From positions 1-8,522 of the forward strand of contig DYCW01000150.1 in the NCBI GenBank assembly GCA_019417865.1: 8,522 nt of DNA, given 5' to 3'. A program made the translations under genes and the position numbers. The notes beneath the pieces are model-generated. The model ran no database searches, was not told where the DNA came from, and saw nothing but the letters and a program-made list of their open reading frames with translations. Origin of the DNA: Ruminococcus sp. (GTDB lineage: Bacteria; Bacillota; Clostridia; Oscillospirales; Ruminococcaceae). How positions within the stretch are numbered: the stretch's first letter is position 1; the number at the start of each line of letters is the position of its first letter. Below, piece by piece: positions 6,775 through 8,522 of this stretch.

Positions 6775-8127
6775 ATGGGCAGATTATTTGGAACAGACGG
6801 TGCAAGAGGCGTTGCCATTACAGAGCTAACCTGTGAACTTGCGATGCAAATCGGGCGGGCAGCCGCACTGGTACTGACGAAGGAAGCAAATCATAAGGCA
6901 AAAATTGTGATTGGTAAGGATACCCGCATTTCCTCCGATATTTTGGAGGCAGCACTTTGTGCCGGCATTTGTTCTGTGGGAGCAGATGCGGTGCAGCTTG
7001 GGGTTGTGCCGACTCCGGCAGTGGCGTATCTGGTGCGTTCACTCCATGCAGATGCCGGTGTGATGATTTCTGCTTCGCACAACAGTGTGGAATTTAATGG
7101 CATTAAGTTATTTGCTTCCACTGGTTACAAGCTGCCGGATGCAGTGGAAGAAGAAATTGAAGCGTTGATTTTGGATACACCGGAGGCAGTTACCTTGCAG
7201 TCTCATACCAATGTGGGAAGAATTGAACGCTATGCACATGCAAAGGATGATTACATTCAGCATATTCTGGACAGCGTTCCCACACGGTTTGATGGTATGA
7301 GGATTGCACTGGACTGTGCAAATGGCAGTGCCTCTGCAACAGCAGAACAGTTGTTCACTGCACTGGGTGCAGAGGTTTGTATGCTAAGTGCAGAACCGGA
7401 TGGTACCAACATCAATGATGGATGCGGTTCCACCCATATGGAACAGCTGATGGCATATGTACCAGCACATGGCTGCCAATTGGGTCTGGCATTTGATGGA
7501 GATGCAGATCGCTGTCTGGCTGTTGATGAAAACGGGAAACTGGTGGACGGCGATCAGATAATTGCTATTTGTGCCAAGGCACTGAAGACAAAAGGTAAGT
7601 TGGAAAAGGACACTGCGGTTGTGACAGTAATGACGAATCTGGGATTCTTCCACTTTACAAAGCGGGAGGGGATACATACTATTGCCACGAAAGTCGGTGA
7701 CCGGTATGTATTGGAGGAAATGCAGAAAGGCGGCTATTGTATCGGTGGTGAGCAGAGTGGACATATTATTTTTCTGGAACATGCTACAACCGGTGACGGC
7801 GAATTATCTGGAGCAAAATTGGTAGAAATTGTTGTCCAATCTGGAAAGAAGTTGAGTGAACTGGCAGGCGAAATGGAAACCTTTCCTCAGCAGATGGAGA
7901 ATGTCAGAATTACACCAGCTCACAGAAATTTGTGGAAAACAGATGAAGCGGTTTGTGCTGTCATGAAACAGTATGAAGAACGGCTTGGGGAGAATGGACG
8001 GATTCTGGTACGGGAGAGTGGTACAGAACCGTTGATTCGTGTTATGGTAGAGGCAAAGGATGCTGCATTGATGCAGGAGGCTGTTTCTGCGATTGCGGAA
8101 GAGCTGGAACGCTATACCAAGAGATAA
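6775..8127 (+). CDS. glmM: Phosphoglucosamine mutase GlmM
   Basis: Converts glucosamine-6-phosphate to glucosamine-1-phosphate in the cytoplasm, the step between GlmS and GlmU on the way to UDP-N-acetylglucosamine for peptidoglycan. The 450 residues cover all four domains of the alpha-D-phosphohexomutase family. Seen motifs: GRLFGTDGARG (2-12), the phosphoserine loop ISASHNS with catalytic Ser101 (98-104), the Mg2+ loop DGDADR (241-246), the sugar-binding GGEQSGH loop, and the C-terminal phosphate-binding RESGTEPLIRV. The active-site loop has HNS rather than the common HNP. The start ATG has AAAGGAG 10 nt upstream. In many Firmicutes glmM follows cdaA and cdaR (c-di-AMP synthesis); here it follows ruvB instead, after a 179-bp gap with its own likely promoter. 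A methyltransferase gene starts 15 bp downstream and is probably co-transcribed. Confidence 0.97.
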   Translation: MGRLFGTDGARGVAITELTCELAMQIGRAAALVLTKEANHKAKIVIGKDTRISSDILEAALCAGICSVGADAVQLGVVPTPAVAYLVRSLHADAGVMISASHNSVEFNGIKLFASTGYKLPDAVEEEIEALILDTPEAVTLQSHTNVGRIERYAHAKDDYIQHILDSVPTRFDGMRIALDCANGSASATAEQLFTALGAEVCMLSAEPDGTNINDGCGSTHMEQLMAYVPAHGCQLGLAFDGDADRCLAVDENGKLVDGDQIIAICAKALKTKGKLEKDTAVVTVMTNLGFFHFTKREGIHTIATKVGDRYVLEEMQKGGYCIGGEQSGHIIFLEHATTGDGELSGAKLVEIVVQSGKKLSELAGEMETFPQQMENVRITPAHRNLWKTDEAVCAVMKQYEERLGENGRILVRESGTEPLIRVMVEAKDAALMQEAVSAIAEELERYTKR

Positions 8128-8132
8128 AGGAG
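8126..8132 (+). promoter_or_regulatory. Ribosome binding site overlapping the glmM stop codon
   Basis: AAAGGAG begins within the glmM TAA (8125-8127) and ends 10 nt before the GTG at 8143, supporting that GTG as the start of the next gene and translational coupling with glmM. Confidence 0.75.
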
Positions 8133-8142
8133 CCGTACAAAC

Positions 8143-8522
8143 GTGAGAATTGCAAATCAGTGGAAAGAATATCGTATTTTAGATACTTCTAGTCAGGAAA
8201 AGCTGGAGCAGTGGGGAAATGTCACGCTGATTCGTCCGGATCCGCAGATTATCTGGGAAACGCCGAAGACGGATCCGCGCTGGAAGCAGGCGCATGCGCG
8301 TTATCGCCGCTCCTCGACGGGCGGCGGCGCGTGGGAGGAATGGCGGCGCGTCCCGCCCATGTGGAAAATTCATTACGGCGAATTGACGCTGCAGCTCAAG
8401 ACGATGGGCTTCAAGCACACCGGCGTGTTCCCGGAGCAGGCGGTGAACTGGGACTTCGCGATGGACAAGATCCGCGCGGCAGGCCGGCCCGTGAAGGTGC
8501 TGAACCTCTTTGGGTACACGGG
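8143..8522 (+). CDS. Class I SAM-dependent methyltransferase (COG1092 type), 3' end missing; mosaic composition
   Basis: The first 126 codons of a gene that runs off the window; no stop is met. The product resembles the COG1092 family of SAM-dependent methyltransferases, which includes the 23S rRNA cytosine methyltransferase RlmI, but it shows no N-terminal PUA domain. Family features visible are RPDPQIIW (31-38), YRRSSTGGGAWE (54-65), GFKHTGVFPEQAVNWDF (89-105), and the start of the SAM-binding motif I, VLNLFGYTG, at the very end. The substrate, probably an RNA base, is inferred. The start is GTG, set by AAAGGAG overlapping the glmM stop. The odd point is composition: codons 1-26 have about 35% G/C at the third position, codons 27-126 about 84%, and codons 81-126 about 96%, with no break in frame. 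The protein stays recognisable across the change, so both halves come from homologous genes or one gene with an unusual history. Confidence 0.82.
   Translation, partial: MRIANQWKEYRILDTSSQEKLEQWGNVTLIRPDPQIIWETPKTDPRWKQAHARYRRSSTGGGAWEEWRRVPPMWKIHYGELTLQLKTMGFKHTGVFPEQAVNWDFAMDKIRAAGRPVKVLNLFGYT

Noticed and set aside
8179..8418. A minus-strand Arg-rich ORF opposite the methyltransferase gene
   Set aside because: It is a by-product of the GC-rich plus-strand codons; the plus-strand frame has clear family motifs and a good ribosome binding site.
1..8522. CRISPR array, insertion sequence, tRNA, rRNA or phage attachment site
   Set aside because: No regularly spaced repeats, transposase or integrase motifs, terminal inverted repeats, or structured RNA gene patterns were found on either strand.

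Overview
The window looks like chromosomal DNA from a low-to-mid GC member of the Firmicutes, most likely a clostridial, Ruminococcus-like gut anaerobe. The reasons are the strong AAAGGAGG-type ribosome binding sites before nearly every gene, the ruvC-ruvA-ruvB gene order, an AroQ-type chorismate mutase fused to prephenate dehydratase, and a phenylacetate-CoA ligase paired with a small double-ACT protein. This assignment is an inference from gene content and style; there is no rRNA or other marker in the window.

Layout. (1) Bases 1-1311, plus strand: the 3' two thirds of a phenylacetate-CoA ligase (paaK type), then a 143-residue protein made of two ACT domains. (2) Bases 1324-1366: a 16-bp perfect stem with U-rich flanks on both strands, which can end transcription for both converging units. 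(3) Bases 1389-4192, minus strand: pheA (chorismate mutase/prephenate dehydratase) followed 68 bp downstream by a CPA1 potassium/proton antiporter with two tandem RCK_C domains. (4) Bases about 4200-4361: a compact divergent promoter region with one good sigma-A-like promoter for each direction. (5) Bases 4362-6595, plus strand: the ruvC-ruvA-ruvB operon, which makes the Holliday-junction resolvase and branch-migration machine. (6) Bases 6596-6774: an AT-rich gap with a plausible promoter, a short palindrome and direct repeat, and a hairpin in the leader of the next gene. (7) Bases 6775-8127: glmM, phosphoglucosamine mutase, for cell-wall precursor synthesis. (8) Base 8143 to the window edge: the 5' part of a class I SAM-dependent methyltransferase of the COG1092 type.

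The genes are mostly housekeeping: aromatic amino-acid synthesis (pheA) and probable aromatic acid activation (paaK with the ACT protein), potassium/pH homeostasis, recombination repair, and UDP-GlcNAc supply. I see no mobile element, CRISPR array, tRNA, rRNA, defence system or convincing new multi-gene system.

The most unusual signal is in the last gene. GC content rises from about 38% (8161-8220) to about 65% (8281-8522), and third-position GC rises from about 35% to more than 80%, inside one unbroken reading frame. That is either an assembly chimera joined in a conserved gene or a real recombination/transfer mosaic. Smaller points of interest are a Glu-to-Tyr change in the active-site motif of prephenate dehydratase, the tandem RCK_C tail on the antiporter, and the structured glmM leader.
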